Source: Escherichia fergusonii ATCC 35469
Lineage (GTDB): Bacteria > Pseudomonadota > Gammaproteobacteria > Enterobacterales > Enterobacteriaceae
DNA: 64,000 nt
Assembly (NCBI RefSeq): GCF_000026225.1
Contig: NC_011740.1
Location: 3,348,001-3,412,000, forward strand
Direction of reading: 5' to 3'
Part shown: in pieces, positions 12,197 to 30,890 of the stretch
Position numbering within the stretch: the first letter of the stretch is position 1
Layout of the letters: the number at the start of each line of letters is the position of its first letter
Position numbers and translations under genes: made by a program
Notes under the pieces: model-generated
What the model was told of the DNA's origin: nothing
Database searches by the model: none
Seen by the model: the letters and a program-made list of their open reading frames with translations, nothing else

Positions 12197-12631
12197 TTAT
12201 TCCTCGATTTTACCGCCAGCAGCTTCGATAGCAGCACGAGCGCCTTTAGTAACACGCAGGCCACGAACAGTTACCGGAGTAGTTACTTCGCCAGCCAGGA
12301 TCACTTTCGCGAACTCGATCTGGATACCGATAATGTTAGCCGCTTTCAGCGTGTTCAGGTCTACAACACCGCCTTCTACTTTAGCCAGATCAGACAGACG
12401 AACTTCGGCTGTAATCGCTGCTTTACGAGAAGTGAAGCCGAATTTCGGCAGACGACGGTACAGAGGCATCTGACCACCCTCGAAACCGCGACGTACGCCA
12501 CCGCCAGAACGAGACTTCTGACCTTTGTGACCACGACCACCGGTTTTACCGAGGCCAGAACCGATACCACGACCCAGGCGTTTACCCGCCTTTTTGGAGC
12601 CTTCGGCCGGAGACAGAGTATTTAAACGCAT
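12197..12631 (-). CDS. rplO: 50S ribosomal protein L15
   Basis: L15 is a late-assembly 23S rRNA-binding protein of 144 residues. The glycine/arginine-rich N-terminal extension ([22 protein letters not shown]) penetrates the rRNA. It sits 7 bp upstream of secY and 3 bp downstream of rpmD in the spc operon. Confidence 0.99.
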
Positions 12632-12634
12632 CTC

Positions 12635-13330
<696 letters not shown>

Positions 13331-13335
13331 CTACC

Positions 13336-13698
<363 letters not shown>

Positions 13699-14232
13699 TT
13701 ACTTCTTCTTAGCCTCTTTGGTACGCACGACTTCGTCGGCGTAACGAACACCCTTGCCTTTGTAAGGCTCAGGACGACGGTAGGCGCGCAGATCCGCTGC
13801 AACCTGCCCGATCACCTGCTTATCAGCGCCTTTCAGCACGATTTCAGTCTGAGTCGGACATTCAGCAGTGATTCCCGCTGGCAGCTGATGGTCAACTGGG
13901 TGAGAGAAACCTAAAGACAGGTTTACTACGTTCCCTTTAACCGCTGCACGATAACCTACACCAACCAGCTGCAGCTTCTTAGTGAAGCCTTCGGTAACAC
14001 CGATAACCATTGAGTTCAGCAGGGCACGCGCGGTACCAGCCTGTGCCCAACCGTCTGCGTAACCATCACGCGGACCGAAGGTCAGGGTATTATCTGCATG
14101 TTTAACTTCAACAGCATCGTTGAGAGTACGAGTCAGCTCGCCGTTTTTACCTTTGATCGTAATAACCTGACCGTTGATTTTTACGTCAACGCCGGCAGGA
14201 ACAACGACCGGTGCTTTAGCAACACGAGACAT
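13699..14232 (-). CDS. rplF: 50S ribosomal protein L6
   Basis: L6 sits near the GTPase-associated region at the base of the L7/L12 stalk. The 177 residues form two tandem L6 folds, and the C-terminal signature PEPYKGKGVRYADEVV is intact. It is in the spc operon between rpsH and rplR. Confidence 0.99.
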   Translation of the reverse strand: MSRVAKAPVVVPAGVDVKINGQVITIKGKNGELTRTLNDAVEVKHADNTLTFGPRDGYADGWAQAGTARALLNSMVIGVTEGFTKKLQLVGVGYRAAVKGNVVNLSLGFSHPVDHQLPAGITAECPTQTEIVLKGADKQVIGQVAADLRAYRRPEPYKGKGVRYADEVVRTKEAKKK

Positions 14233-14244
14233 TTTTTCCTCCGA

Positions 14245-14643
<399 letters not shown>

Positions 14644-14670
14644 TTACTCCCGTGATTCAATTGGTGACAA

Positions 14671-14979
<309 letters not shown>

Positions 14980-14990
14980 GTAACCCTACC

Positions 14991-16253
<1,263 letters not shown>

Positions 16254-16319
16254 CTAATGTCAACTACTACTGAGACCCGAAAATCAGGTCGTTAAAAATC
16301 CCCATATCGAGGGCGCGGC

Positions 16320-16348
16320 ATTATAACACCGCTTCAAGGATATGGGTA
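16320..16348 (-). promoter_or_regulatory. spc operon promoter
   Basis: On the minus strand a perfect TATAAT -10 (16320-16325) has a TACCCA -35 (16343-16348) 17 bp upstream. It lies in the 164-bp gap between rpsQ and rplN, giving a start near 16313 and a leader of about 70 nt. This agrees with the known position of the E. coli spc promoter. Confidence 0.75.
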
Positions 16349-16351
16349 GAA

Positions 16352-16383
16352 AAAATAAACGGCTCATTTCTGAGCCGTTTATT
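16352..16383 (-). terminator. Rho-independent terminator of the S10 operon
   Basis: A 13-bp stem (AATAAACGGCTCA / TGAGCCGTTTATT) with a 4-base loop follows the rpsQ stop by about 22 bp and has a T run on the minus strand. It separates the S10 and spc operons, with the spc promoter immediately beyond it. Confidence 0.8.
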
Positions 16384-16405
16384 CGTATCGAGAGAGTGTA
16401 CTGTA

Positions 16406-18334
<1,929 letters not shown>

Positions 18335-18339
18335 CTACC

Positions 18340-18621
<282 letters not shown>

Positions 18622-18634
18622 TTATCCTCTAAAA

Positions 18635-21030
<2,396 letters not shown>

Positions 21031-21050
21031 TCAATCGCTCAATGACCTGA

Positions 21051-21362
21051 TTAACCCAGGCTGATCTGCACGTCTACACCGGCAGCCAGATCCAGACGCA
21101 TCAGAGCATCAACGGTTTTCTCGGTTGGCTCAACGATGTCAACCAGACGCTTGTGAGTGCGGATTTCGTACTGATCGCGCGCATCTTTATTGACGTGCGG
21201 AGAGATCAGAACGGTAAAGCGCTCTTTGCGGGTCGGCAGCGGGATCGGACCACGAACCTGCGCACCAGTGCGCTTGGCAGTCTCGACGATTTCCGCAGTT
21301 GATTGATCGATCAGACGATGATCAAACGCTTTCAGGCGGATACGGATTCTTTGGTTCTGCAT
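21051..21362 (-). CDS. rpsJ: 30S ribosomal protein S10 (NusE)
   Basis: S10 is a head protein of the 30S subunit and, as NusE, a partner of NusB and NusG in antitermination and transcription-translation coupling. It has 103 residues beginning [21 protein letters not shown]. It is the first gene of the eleven-gene S10 operon. Confidence 0.99.
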
Positions 21363-21534
21363 GAGACCAGAGCTCCAATTATTTTATAAACGAAAATGAT
21401 TACTCCTCAGACCCATTACGATTGATGGGAGAGTGTAACCGTTCTTACGTAGCTCCCCGATTGGGAGCATTGTTAGGTAGTCAAATTCGACTATCTGAGG
21501 TTCAGATTGAACCTGCTGTCAACTACGACAAGCT
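21363..21534 (-). promoter_or_regulatory. S10 operon leader (L4-dependent attenuator)
   Basis: About 172 nt separate the inferred transcription start from rpsJ, the length known for the E. coli S10 leader. A GC-rich hairpin at 21452-21468 (GCTCCC paired with GGGAGC) and a downstream stretch around the start codon match the known attenuator and translational-control hairpins through which L4 acts. The mechanism is from established E. coli work; here I see position, length and the hairpin. Confidence 0.75.
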
Positions 21535-21539
21535 CGCGC

Positions 21540-21567
21540 ATTATACGCAAATCTCAGCATCACGCAA
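21540..21567 (-). promoter_or_regulatory. S10 operon promoter
   Basis: On the minus strand a TTGCGT -35 (21562-21567) and a perfect TATAAT -10 (21540-21545) are 16 bp apart and followed by GCGC, a GC-rich discriminator typical of stringently controlled promoters. Confidence 0.75.
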
Positions 21568-21740
21568 GTATCGCGTAGAAATTAATCGTGATGAGGGGAT
21601 TGCGAGCAGCATTCCACGAAATTTGTAAGGTTGTGAAGATAGCGTTTTTCACCGGAACCAGGTTAACAAAGCCGCGATTTCTCTGTTGCTGAGTATCAGG
21701 AATTATTCGATGGTGCTACTCCAATTACAGAGGATGTTTT

Positions 21741-22214
21741 ATGGACGCTACCCTTCCCTTTCTGACTTTGTACGCTTGTTTAACAGCCCTACTTTTTTTC
21801 TGGGATGCAAAGCATGGCTTGTTACCTGACAGATTTACGTGCCCATTACTCTGGTCAGGTCTTATGTTCTATCAAATTTGTCATCCTGACAATTTAGCCG
21901 ATGCGTTATGGGGGGCGATTATTGGTTACGGCACATTCGCAGTCATTTACTGGGGATATCGCATACTGCGTCATAAAGAAGGATTAGGTTATGGCGATGT
22001 GAAGTTTCTCGCGGCCCTTGGCGCCTGGCATACATGGGCATTCCTGCCACGGCTGGTTTTCCTTGCTGCTTCATTCGCTTGCGGAGCCGTAGTTATTGGT
22101 CTGCTTATGAGAGGAAAAGAATCATTAAAAAACCCGCTGCCTTTTGGACCATACCTGGCGACTGCGGGTTTCGTTGTAGGTTGGGACAGCCTGCTTTCTG
22201 AATTTAATCTTTAA
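21741..22214 (+). CDS. hopD: Short prepilin peptidase (A24 family), HopD/GspO-like
   Basis: This 157-residue polytopic membrane protein has the two catalytic aspartates of type IV prepilin peptidases: Asp22 in WDAKHGLLPD and Asp86 in GLGYGD. It lacks the N-terminal cysteine-bearing methyltransferase region of full-length enzymes such as K-12 GspO (about 225 residues). No pseudopilin or secretion gene is next to it, so its substrates are unknown. AGAGGA lies 7 bp before the ATG. Its 3' end overlaps bfr by 11 bp on the opposite strand. It resembles the short Salmonella HopD; it may be an aspartyl peptidase without methylase activity. Confidence 0.8.
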   Translation: MDATLPFLTLYACLTALLFFWDAKHGLLPDRFTCPLLWSGLMFYQICHPDNLADALWGAIIGYGTFAVIYWGYRILRHKEGLGYGDVKFLAALGAWHTWAFLPRLVFLAASFACGAVVIGLLMRGKESLKNPLPFGPYLATAGFVVGWDSLLSEFNL

Positions 22215-22680
22215 CTTTGATTTGTGATTGCAGGTAATTTTGCAGGCCAATTTTGCCAATGAGATCTAACTCTGTTTCGAGCCAGTCGATATGCCCTTCT
22301 TCATCAGCAAGGATCTCGATCATCATATCGCGGCTAACATAGTCATGAACGCTGTCGGCATAAGCGATAGCCTCACGGAGATCCTTCGCACCTTCCAGCT
22401 CTAATCGCAGGTCGGATTGCAACATCTCGTCGACATCTTCACCAATCCCCAGTTTGCCTAAATCCTGTAAGTTAGGAATCCCTTCTAAGAACAAAATACG
22501 CTCGATATATTTATCGGCGTGTTTCATCTCATCGATAGATTCATGGTACTCGACGTCATTAAGGCGCATCAGACCCCAGTTTTTAAACATCCGGGCATGA
22601 AGAAAATACTGATTGATCGCGACAAGCTCATTTCCCAATAGTTTATTGAGATAATTTATGATTTTAACATCACCTTTCAT
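22204..22680 (-). CDS. bfr: Bacterioferritin
   Basis: Bfr stores iron in a 24-subunit heme-containing shell. The 158 residues keep every ferroxidase ligand (Glu18, Glu51, His54, Glu94, Glu127, His130) and the heme-binding Met52. The sequence differs from K-12 Bfr, as I recall it, at roughly twenty positions and is closer to the Salmonella protein. It lies 72 bp after bfd, its partner in iron release. Confidence 0.97.
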   Translation of the reverse strand: MKGDVKIINYLNKLLGNELVAINQYFLHARMFKNWGLMRLNDVEYHESIDEMKHADKYIERILFLEGIPNLQDLGKLGIGEDVDEMLQSDLRLELEGAKDLREAIAYADSVHDYVSRDMMIEILADEEGHIDWLETELDLIGKIGLQNYLQSQIKVKD

Positions 22681-22752
22681 TTTATAGTCCCTCCGCTTCC
22701 ACTATTAGAGCGTAGATGGGGCTAGCGGGATGTCAAAAAATAAGCGTGATCT

Positions 22753-22947
22753 TCAGGCAATCTCTTTAAATTCTGGCATCTGCATCAACTCGTCCTGCAT
22801 CACTTCGCGTGCGGCGCGAATGCACTTACCGCATTGATTTCCTACAGGAATAAACTTGCGTAATTGTTGGAAAGACTGAGGATGAAACTGACGAACTGCC
22901 TGGCGAATTTTTTTGTCACTTACACCATTACACAAACAAACGTACAT
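22753..22947 (-). CDS. bfd: Bacterioferritin-associated ferredoxin
   Basis: Bfd is a 64-residue [2Fe-2S] protein that reduces the bacterioferritin core to release iron. The four cluster cysteines are Cys4, Cys6, Cys39 and Cys42. It begins MYVCLCNGVSDKKIRQ. A promoter overlapped by a Fur-like box lies directly upstream, consistent with induction in iron starvation. Confidence 0.97.
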   Translation of the reverse strand: MYVCLCNGVSDKKIRQAVRQFHPQSFQQLRKFIPVGNQCGKCIRAAREVMQDELMQMPEFKEIA

Positions 22948-22974
22948 GATTACTCCCGTTCAAAATCTGCGCAA

Positions 22975-23003
22975 AGTGTAAATGAGAATAGTTATGATTA
23001 CAA
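22975..23003 (-). promoter_or_regulatory. bfd promoter with overlapping Fur-box-like sequence
   Basis: On the minus strand TTGTAA (22998-23003) and TACACT (22975-22980) are 17 bp apart. The spacer and -35 (22982-23000, plus strand ATGAGAATAGTTATGATTA) resemble the palindromic Fur box GATAATAATTATC with a few mismatches. Iron-bound Fur here would block RNA polymerase, which agrees with the known Fur repression of bfd in E. coli. Confidence 0.6.
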
Positions 23004-23080
23004 TAGCACAGTTTTATTTGCGCCACAGTTCAGCGTGCCAAATTACGACTAAATATTTCGAACTCAAATTACGGGCAGCA

Positions 23081-23105
23081 AAAAGGGCGCCGAAGCGCCC
23101 TTTTT
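23081..23105 (-). terminator. Rho-independent terminator after tufA
   Basis: AAAAGGGCGC pairs with GCGCCCTTTT around a CGAA tetraloop, giving A and T runs on both flanks. It lies 24 bp beyond the tufA stop and ends the str operon. Confidence 0.85.
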
Positions 23106-23129
23106 AATTCGAAACTAATTAACGTGTAA

Positions 23130-24314
23130 TTAGCCCAGAACTTTAGCAACAACGCCCGCACCAACGGTACGGCCGCCTTCACGGATTGCGAAACGCAGAC
23201 CGTCGTCCATCGCGATCGGGTGGATCAGGGTAACAACCATTTTGATGTTGTCGCCCGGCATTACCATCTCTACGCCTTCCGGCAGTTCGATGGTACCAGT
23301 CACGTCAGTAGTACGGAAGTAGAACTGCGGACGGTAGCCTTTGAAGAACGGAGTATGACGGCCGCCTTCATCTTTGGACAGAATGTACACTTCAGATTCG
23401 AACTTGGTGTGCGGTTTGATGGTGCCCGGCTTAGCCAGTACCTGACCACGTTCGATTTCTTCACGTTTGATACCACGCAGCAGAACACCTACGTTCTCAC
23501 CAGCACGGCCTTCGTCCAGCAGTTTGCGGAACATTTCAACGCCAGTACAGGTAGACTTCTGAGTCTCTTTGATACCAACGATTTCAACTTCTTCACCAAC
23601 TTTGATGATACCGCGTTCTACACGACCGGTAACAACGGTACCACGACCGGAGATGGAGAACACGTCTTCGATCGGCAGCAGGAACGGCTTGTCAATCGCA
23701 CGCTCTGGTTCCGGAATGTAAGAATCCAGGAAGCCAGCCAGTTCCAGGATTTTCGCTTCCCACTCTGCGTCGCCTTCCAGCGCTTTCAGAGCAGAACCAC
23801 GAACGATCGGAGTGTCGTCGCCCGGGAAGTCGTACTGAGACAGAAGTTCACGAACTTCCATTTCAACCAGTTCCAGCAGCTCTTCGTCATCAACCATGTC
23901 GCATTTGTTCAGGAACACGATGATGTACGGAACGCCTACCTGACGACCCAGCAGGATGTGCTCACGAGTCTGCGGCATCGGGCCGTCAGTCGCAGCAACT
24001 ACCAGGATCGCGCCGTCCATCTGAGCAGCACCGGTGATCATGTTTTTAACATAGTCGGCGTGCCCCGGGCAGTCTACGTGTGCGTAGTGACGGGTCGGGG
24101 TGTCATATTCAACGTGAGAAGTGTTGATGGTGATACCACGAGCTTTTTCTTCCGGCGCGTTATCGATCTGGTCGAATGCACGAGCAGCACCGCCGTAGGT
24201 TTTAGCCAGTACGGTGGTGATTGCAGCGGTCAGAGTAGTTTTACCGTGGTCAACGTGGCCGATAGTACCAACGTTAACGTGCGGTTTTGTACGTTCAAAT
24301 TTTTCTTTAGACAC
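23130..24314 (-). CDS. tufA: Elongation factor Tu
   Basis: EF-Tu delivers aminoacyl-tRNA to the ribosomal A site. I use the GTG at 24312-24314, giving the standard 394 residues beginning [12 protein letters not shown]; an upstream in-frame extension would be non-canonical. The G-domain motifs [16 protein letters not shown] and NKCD are intact, followed by two beta-barrel domains. It is the last gene of the str operon, 70 bp after fusA. It appears identical to K-12 TufA from memory. Confidence 0.98.
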
Positions 24315-24384
24315 GGCTATATTCCTTACTATAGTGCTCTCCCCTTCAGGAGAGAGCACGGGACTTTGGTATTAACCCTTAGGC

Positions 24385-26511
<2,127 letters not shown>

Positions 26512-26595
26512 TTATCTTTTAGGCGTTCAATTTAAGTAGCCCAAAGCGGGCTGCTTACTGGAAGCGCCCGCCTGGTGACTAAAACTCCGAAGGGA

Positions 26596-27640
<1,045 letters not shown>

Positions 27641-27662
27641 GAAATATACAACGATCCCGCCA

Positions 27663-27950
27663 TCACCAGGCCAACTGGCTGGTATGCTTAACCGTAAGTC
27701 TGACGAAATCAGTATAGTCAATAGGGATGATGTCGTTCGAAATTTGACCAGTCAAACCGCGGGCAATAAGGTCTTCGTTAAGGGCATAGACCTTAATGGG
27801 GGCATTACGCAGGCTTTCAAGGTAGCGGTTACCGTCAACTGCGGCAGTTACGCCATCTTGCAATAACAGCAGTTCGTCGCCCTCACTGAGCAGACGCAGC
27901 AGCGCAGCAAAATCCGTCAGCCATGGTGAGCGATGTAATGTGTGCAGCAT
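27663..27950 (-). CDS. tusB: tRNA 2-thiolation sulfur relay subunit TusB
   Basis: TusB is a subunit of the TusBCD hexamer that passes sulfur from TusA to TusE for 2-thiouridine formation at tRNA wobble position 34 by MnmA. The 95-residue DsrH-like protein begins MLHTLHRSPW. It is last in the yheO-tusD-tusC-tusB run, 7 bp after tusC. Confidence 0.95.
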   Translation of the reverse strand: MLHTLHRSPWLTDFAALLRLLSEGDELLLLQDGVTAAVDGNRYLESLRNAPIKVYALNEDLIARGLTGQISNDIIPIDYTDFVRLTVKHTSQLAW

Positions 27951-27957
27951 AAACGCC

Positions 27958-28317
27958 TCAAAACCTCAAAATAACATCGTAGTTGGCGAGTTCGCGGCGT
28001 AAGGCATCTGCTTCGAGCGGCGTGGCTTCGACAACAAAGGATGTCTGCGGATCTAACCCGCGTTCGCGCAGTGAAGCCGCACAAACCCAGCACTGTTCAA
28101 TGTCGTACAGGCCCAACAATTTAAAAGTGGCAATGTAATCACGCGCCAGCACTGTATCGGGCTTTTGTCCTGGCAGCAGCTGAAAAACGCCATCAGCAAT
28201 AAAGAAGACGGCCAGCTCGTCAGTTAATGCGGAAGTTGCCAGTAAAGCATCTAAACCTTCCCGACCAGCAGCTGTACCATGAGGCGTAGTAGAAAAAACA
28301 AACGCAATTCGTTTCAT
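27958..28317 (-). CDS. tusC: tRNA 2-thiolation sulfur relay subunit TusC
   Basis: TusC is a DsrF-like, 119-residue structural subunit of the TusBCD complex. Motifs include the N-terminal MKRIAFVFSTTPHGTAAGREGLDALLAT strand-loop-helix. It overlaps tusD by one base and has a 7-bp gap to tusB. Confidence 0.95.
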   Translation of the reverse strand: MKRIAFVFSTTPHGTAAGREGLDALLATSALTDELAVFFIADGVFQLLPGQKPDTVLARDYIATFKLLGLYDIEQCWVCAASLRERGLDPQTSFVVEATPLEADALRRELANYDVILRF

Positions 28318-28703
28318 CAGAACTGTACCACCCTGTCACAGGTCAGCGAAGCTTCCGCCAGCGCGCCAAGTCCGCTTAAGGTAAATCCCGTCTGAAGGTT
28401 TGACGAAGCCAGCCCCAGTCTTCCGGCTTCCGTTTCATCAACAACGCCACGGCGTAATGCTGCCGCTACGCAGATATTCAGCGCCACACCATGTTGCGTA
28501 TTCAACTGTTGCCAGCCGCGCACAAGGTCAAATTCGTCGCTTGCCGGTGAGGTCAATTGGTTAGCGTTATAGACCCCTTCCCGATAGAAAAAGACGCTGC
28601 TTAGTTCATGGCCTTCGGCTATCAGTGCCTGCGCAAACTGAAAAGCACTACTCGCCTGTTGCGTACCGTATGCTGGCCCGGTCACCACGATGGCAAAACG
28701 CAT
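28317..28703 (-). CDS. tusD: tRNA 2-thiolation sulfur relay subunit TusD
   Basis: TusD is the DsrE-like subunit that carries the sulfur as a persulfide. The active cysteine Cys78 is present in LNICVAAALRRGV. The 128-residue protein begins MRFAIVVTGPAYGTQQASSA. It overlaps yheO and tusC by one base each, so the four genes are tightly coupled. Confidence 0.96.
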   Translation of the reverse strand: MRFAIVVTGPAYGTQQASSAFQFAQALIAEGHELSSVFFYREGVYNANQLTSPASDEFDLVRGWQQLNTQHGVALNICVAAALRRGVVDETEAGRLGLASSNLQTGFTLSGLGALAEASLTCDRVVQF

Positions 28704-29425
28704 TACTTATCTTGCCCCAGGAAGTCGCCACTTTTGAACTGGCGAATATAGAGATAAACAGTATGTTTGGAAATATTCAGACGATCAGCAACCTGATTAA
28801 TCGCGTCTTTAATATCGAAGATCCCTTTCTCGTAAAGATTCAGCACGATCTGGCGATTTTTGGCGTTATTGGAAACATTGCGATCGGCATTCACTTCTTC
28901 GATGGTGAACTCCAGCGTTTGGGTAACCAGATCTTCTACAGAGGAAGCAAAGTTGACATTTGAGCCGACGTCCGGCGTCTCTGGTGGCACGAAGGTGCTC
29001 ATAATCTGCGAGAAAGGAACATCGAGGTTCATATTAATGCACAGCAGGCCAATTACACGCTGTTCGCGGTTACGAATGGCGATAGTCAGCGACTTCATTA
29101 ATACGCCGCTTTTGGCGCGAGTAAAGTAGCATTTAGAAACGCTGCTATCCGCGCCAGTCATATCGTGCAGCATACGTAACGCCAGGTCAGTAATTGGCGA
29201 ACCAATCTTCCGGCCTGTATGTTCACCGTTAGCAATACGAATGGCTGAACATTTTAAATCCTGCAAAGAGTGCAAAACGATTTCACAATGGGAGCCAATG
29301 AGCATCGCTAACCCGTCCACCACCGCTTCGTAGGATTTCAGAATATCAAAATCGCTCTGGTCGAAAGGACGTTGATCCAGTAAATCCAACTCACTGGTTT
29401 CGTTGGTTAAAAGCGACCTGGACAT
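28703..29425 (-). CDS. yheO: YheO, PAS-like DNA-binding transcriptional regulator
   Basis: YheO is 240 residues from the ATG at 29423-29425; an upstream GTG lies inside the AAGGAGTG ribosome-binding site and is rejected. It has an N-terminal YheO-type PAS-like sensor domain (about 25-140) and a C-terminal helix-turn-helix (about 190-230, INQVADRLNISKHTVYLYIRQF). The ligand and targets are not established to my knowledge. Overlap with tusD suggests a link to the sulfur relay or its regulation. Confidence 0.88.
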   Translation of the reverse strand: MSRSLLTNETSELDLLDQRPFDQSDFDILKSYEAVVDGLAMLIGSHCEIVLHSLQDLKCSAIRIANGEHTGRKIGSPITDLALRMLHDMTGADSSVSKCYFTRAKSGVLMKSLTIAIRNREQRVIGLLCINMNLDVPFSQIMSTFVPPETPDVGSNVNFASSVEDLVTQTLEFTIEEVNADRNVSNNAKNRQIVLNLYEKGIFDIKDAINQVADRLNISKHTVYLYIRQFKSGDFLGQDK

Positions 29426-29551
29426 GAAAAAAAACACTCCTTTTCAGGAACCTGTCGTTATGTTTTCAGGGCAGGCTCATTAATGATGCGGGTAACTAAA
29501 TTAATACAGCGGAGGTTCCGCTTTCCAGCATTAATTATATCCGGCCTGCAA

Positions 29552-29584
29552 TAAAAAAAATGCCGCCTGGTCAGGCGGCATTTC
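29552..29584 (-). terminator. Rho-independent terminator after fkpA
   Basis: A 10-bp GC-rich stem (ATGCCGCCTG / CAGGCGGCAT) is followed by a run of eight T on the minus strand, 10 bp past the fkpA stop. This isolates fkpA from yheO. Confidence 0.9.
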
Positions 29585-29591
29585 TTAATGC

Positions 29592-30404
29592 TTATTTTTT
29601 AGTAGCTTCGGTGGCTTTTGCATCAGCTTGTGGTTGAGCATCAGCTTTCGCAGCTGGTTTCACATCCAGCAGTTCTACGTCGAATACCAGTGTAGAGTTT
29701 GGCGGAATTCCTGGAACACCATTTTTACCGTAAGCCAAAGTCGGTGGGATAACCAGTTTGATTTTGCCACCTTTCTTGATGTATTTCAGGCCTTCGGTCC
29801 AGCCAGGGATCACACCATCAAGTTGGAAAGAAAGAGGCTCACCACGGGTATAGGAGTTATCAAACTCTTTACCGTCAATGAGCGTACCTTTGTAATTCAC
29901 TACAACAGTATCGCTGTCTTTCGGGGCTTCGCCAGTACCGGCTTTCTCAACTTTATAAACCAGGCCAGTTGATGATGTTTTAACATCTTTCTCTTTAGCA
30001 AATTTTTCGCGGTACTCTTTGCCTTTTGCATCGTTATCAGCCGCGTCCTTTTCCATCTTCGCCTGCGCAGCTGTCTTCACGCGAGCTTCAAATGCCTGCA
30101 GAGTCTGTTCGATTTCTTGATCAGACAGTTTGCTCTTCTGTGCAAAGGCATCCTGAACACCGGCGATCAACTGATCTTTATCCAGTTTGATCCCCAGCTT
30201 TTCTTGCTCTTGCAGAGAGTTTTCCATGTAACGGCCCAGCGAAGCACCCAGTGCGTAAGCTGATTTCTGGTCGTCATTTGCGAACGCTGCTTTGCTATCA
30301 GTCGTTGCAGCAGGTTTCGCCGCTTCAGCAGCAAAAGTGATTGGCGCATGCAGAGCAACGGCCATAGTGGTCGCCAGCAGCGTTACTTTAAACAGTGATT
30401 TCAT
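29592..30404 (-). CDS. fkpA: Periplasmic FKBP-type peptidyl-prolyl isomerase FkpA
   Basis: FkpA is a periplasmic chaperone and prolyl isomerase induced by envelope stress in E. coli. The 270 residues have a signal peptide cut after the AFA-type site near residue 25, a helical dimerisation domain (about 26-140) and a C-terminal FKBP domain (about 150-255; DTVVVNYKGTLIDGKEFDNS and IPPNSTLVFDVELLDV). It differs from K-12 FkpA, as remembered, at some twenty positions, more than its neighbours. It is divergent from slyX. Confidence 0.95.
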   Translation of the reverse strand: MKSLFKVTLLATTMAVALHAPITFAAEAAKPAATTDSKAAFANDDQKSAYALGASLGRYMENSLQEQEKLGIKLDKDQLIAGVQDAFAQKSKLSDQEIEQTLQAFEARVKTAAQAKMEKDAADNDAKGKEYREKFAKEKDVKTSSTGLVYKVEKAGTGEAPKDSDTVVVNYKGTLIDGKEFDNSYTRGEPLSFQLDGVIPGWTEGLKYIKKGGKIKLVIPPTLAYGKNGVPGIPPNSTLVFDVELLDVKPAAKADAQPQADAKATEATKK

Positions 30405-30623
30405 CCATATCTCCAGGGCCGGGGCATCTCACCCCAGGGTTAACTGACATCAGTAGAGTACTATAAAGGGTTGTTGAACAAATCAACATAAGGACATGCC
30501 CTATAATCGCTTCTTTTCTGACTCTTTTTGTTTAAATTAGTTTCGTGGTCGCTAACAGAGTGCTGTCTATTAGTGCAAAGTTAAGTAGAATCCGCGGCGA
30601 CCATTCGACAAAAGAGGTGAATC

Positions 30624-30842
30624 ATGCAGGATTTATCAATGGAAGCACGCCTGGCAGAGCTGGAGAGCCGACTGGCTTTTCAGGAAATCACCATTGAAGA
30701 ACTGAACGTCACGGTGACCGCTCATGAAATGGAGATGGCGAAACTGCGCGATCATCTGCGTCTGCTGACCGAGAAGTTAAAAGCCAGCCAGCCGTCGAAC
30801 ATCGCGTCGCAGGCTGAAGAAACGCCACCGCCACATTATTGA
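30624..30842 (+). CDS. slyX: SlyX protein
   Basis: SlyX is a 72-residue protein that is almost entirely a predicted coiled coil (heptads across about 5-58), ending in a Pro-rich PPPHY tail. Its function is unknown. An AGAGGTGA ribosome-binding site precedes the ATG. It converges on slyD across a shared terminator. Confidence 0.93.
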   Translation: MQDLSMEARLAELESRLAFQEITIEELNVTVTAHEMEMAKLRDHLRLLTEKLKASQPSNIASQAEETPPPHY

Positions 30843-30847
30843 GGCAT

Positions 30848-30876
30848 AAAAAAAGCGGGGATTCCCCGCTTTTTTG
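30848..30876. terminator. Bidirectional terminator between slyX and slyD
   Basis: AAAAAAAGCGGGGA pairs with TTCCCCGCTTTTTT, a GC stem with T runs in both directions between two convergent genes. Confidence 0.9.
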
Positions 30877-30890
30877 TCACTTTTTCGGTA

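Noticed and set aside
21422..21628. Plus-strand 68-codon open frame opposite the S10 leader
   Set aside because: It is antisense to the S10 promoter and attenuator, which explain the sequence, and has no coding-like features.
24315..24359. N-terminal extension of tufA from an upstream start
   Set aside because: EF-Tu is 394 residues and starts at the GTG at 24314; the extension is leader sequence containing a small hairpin.
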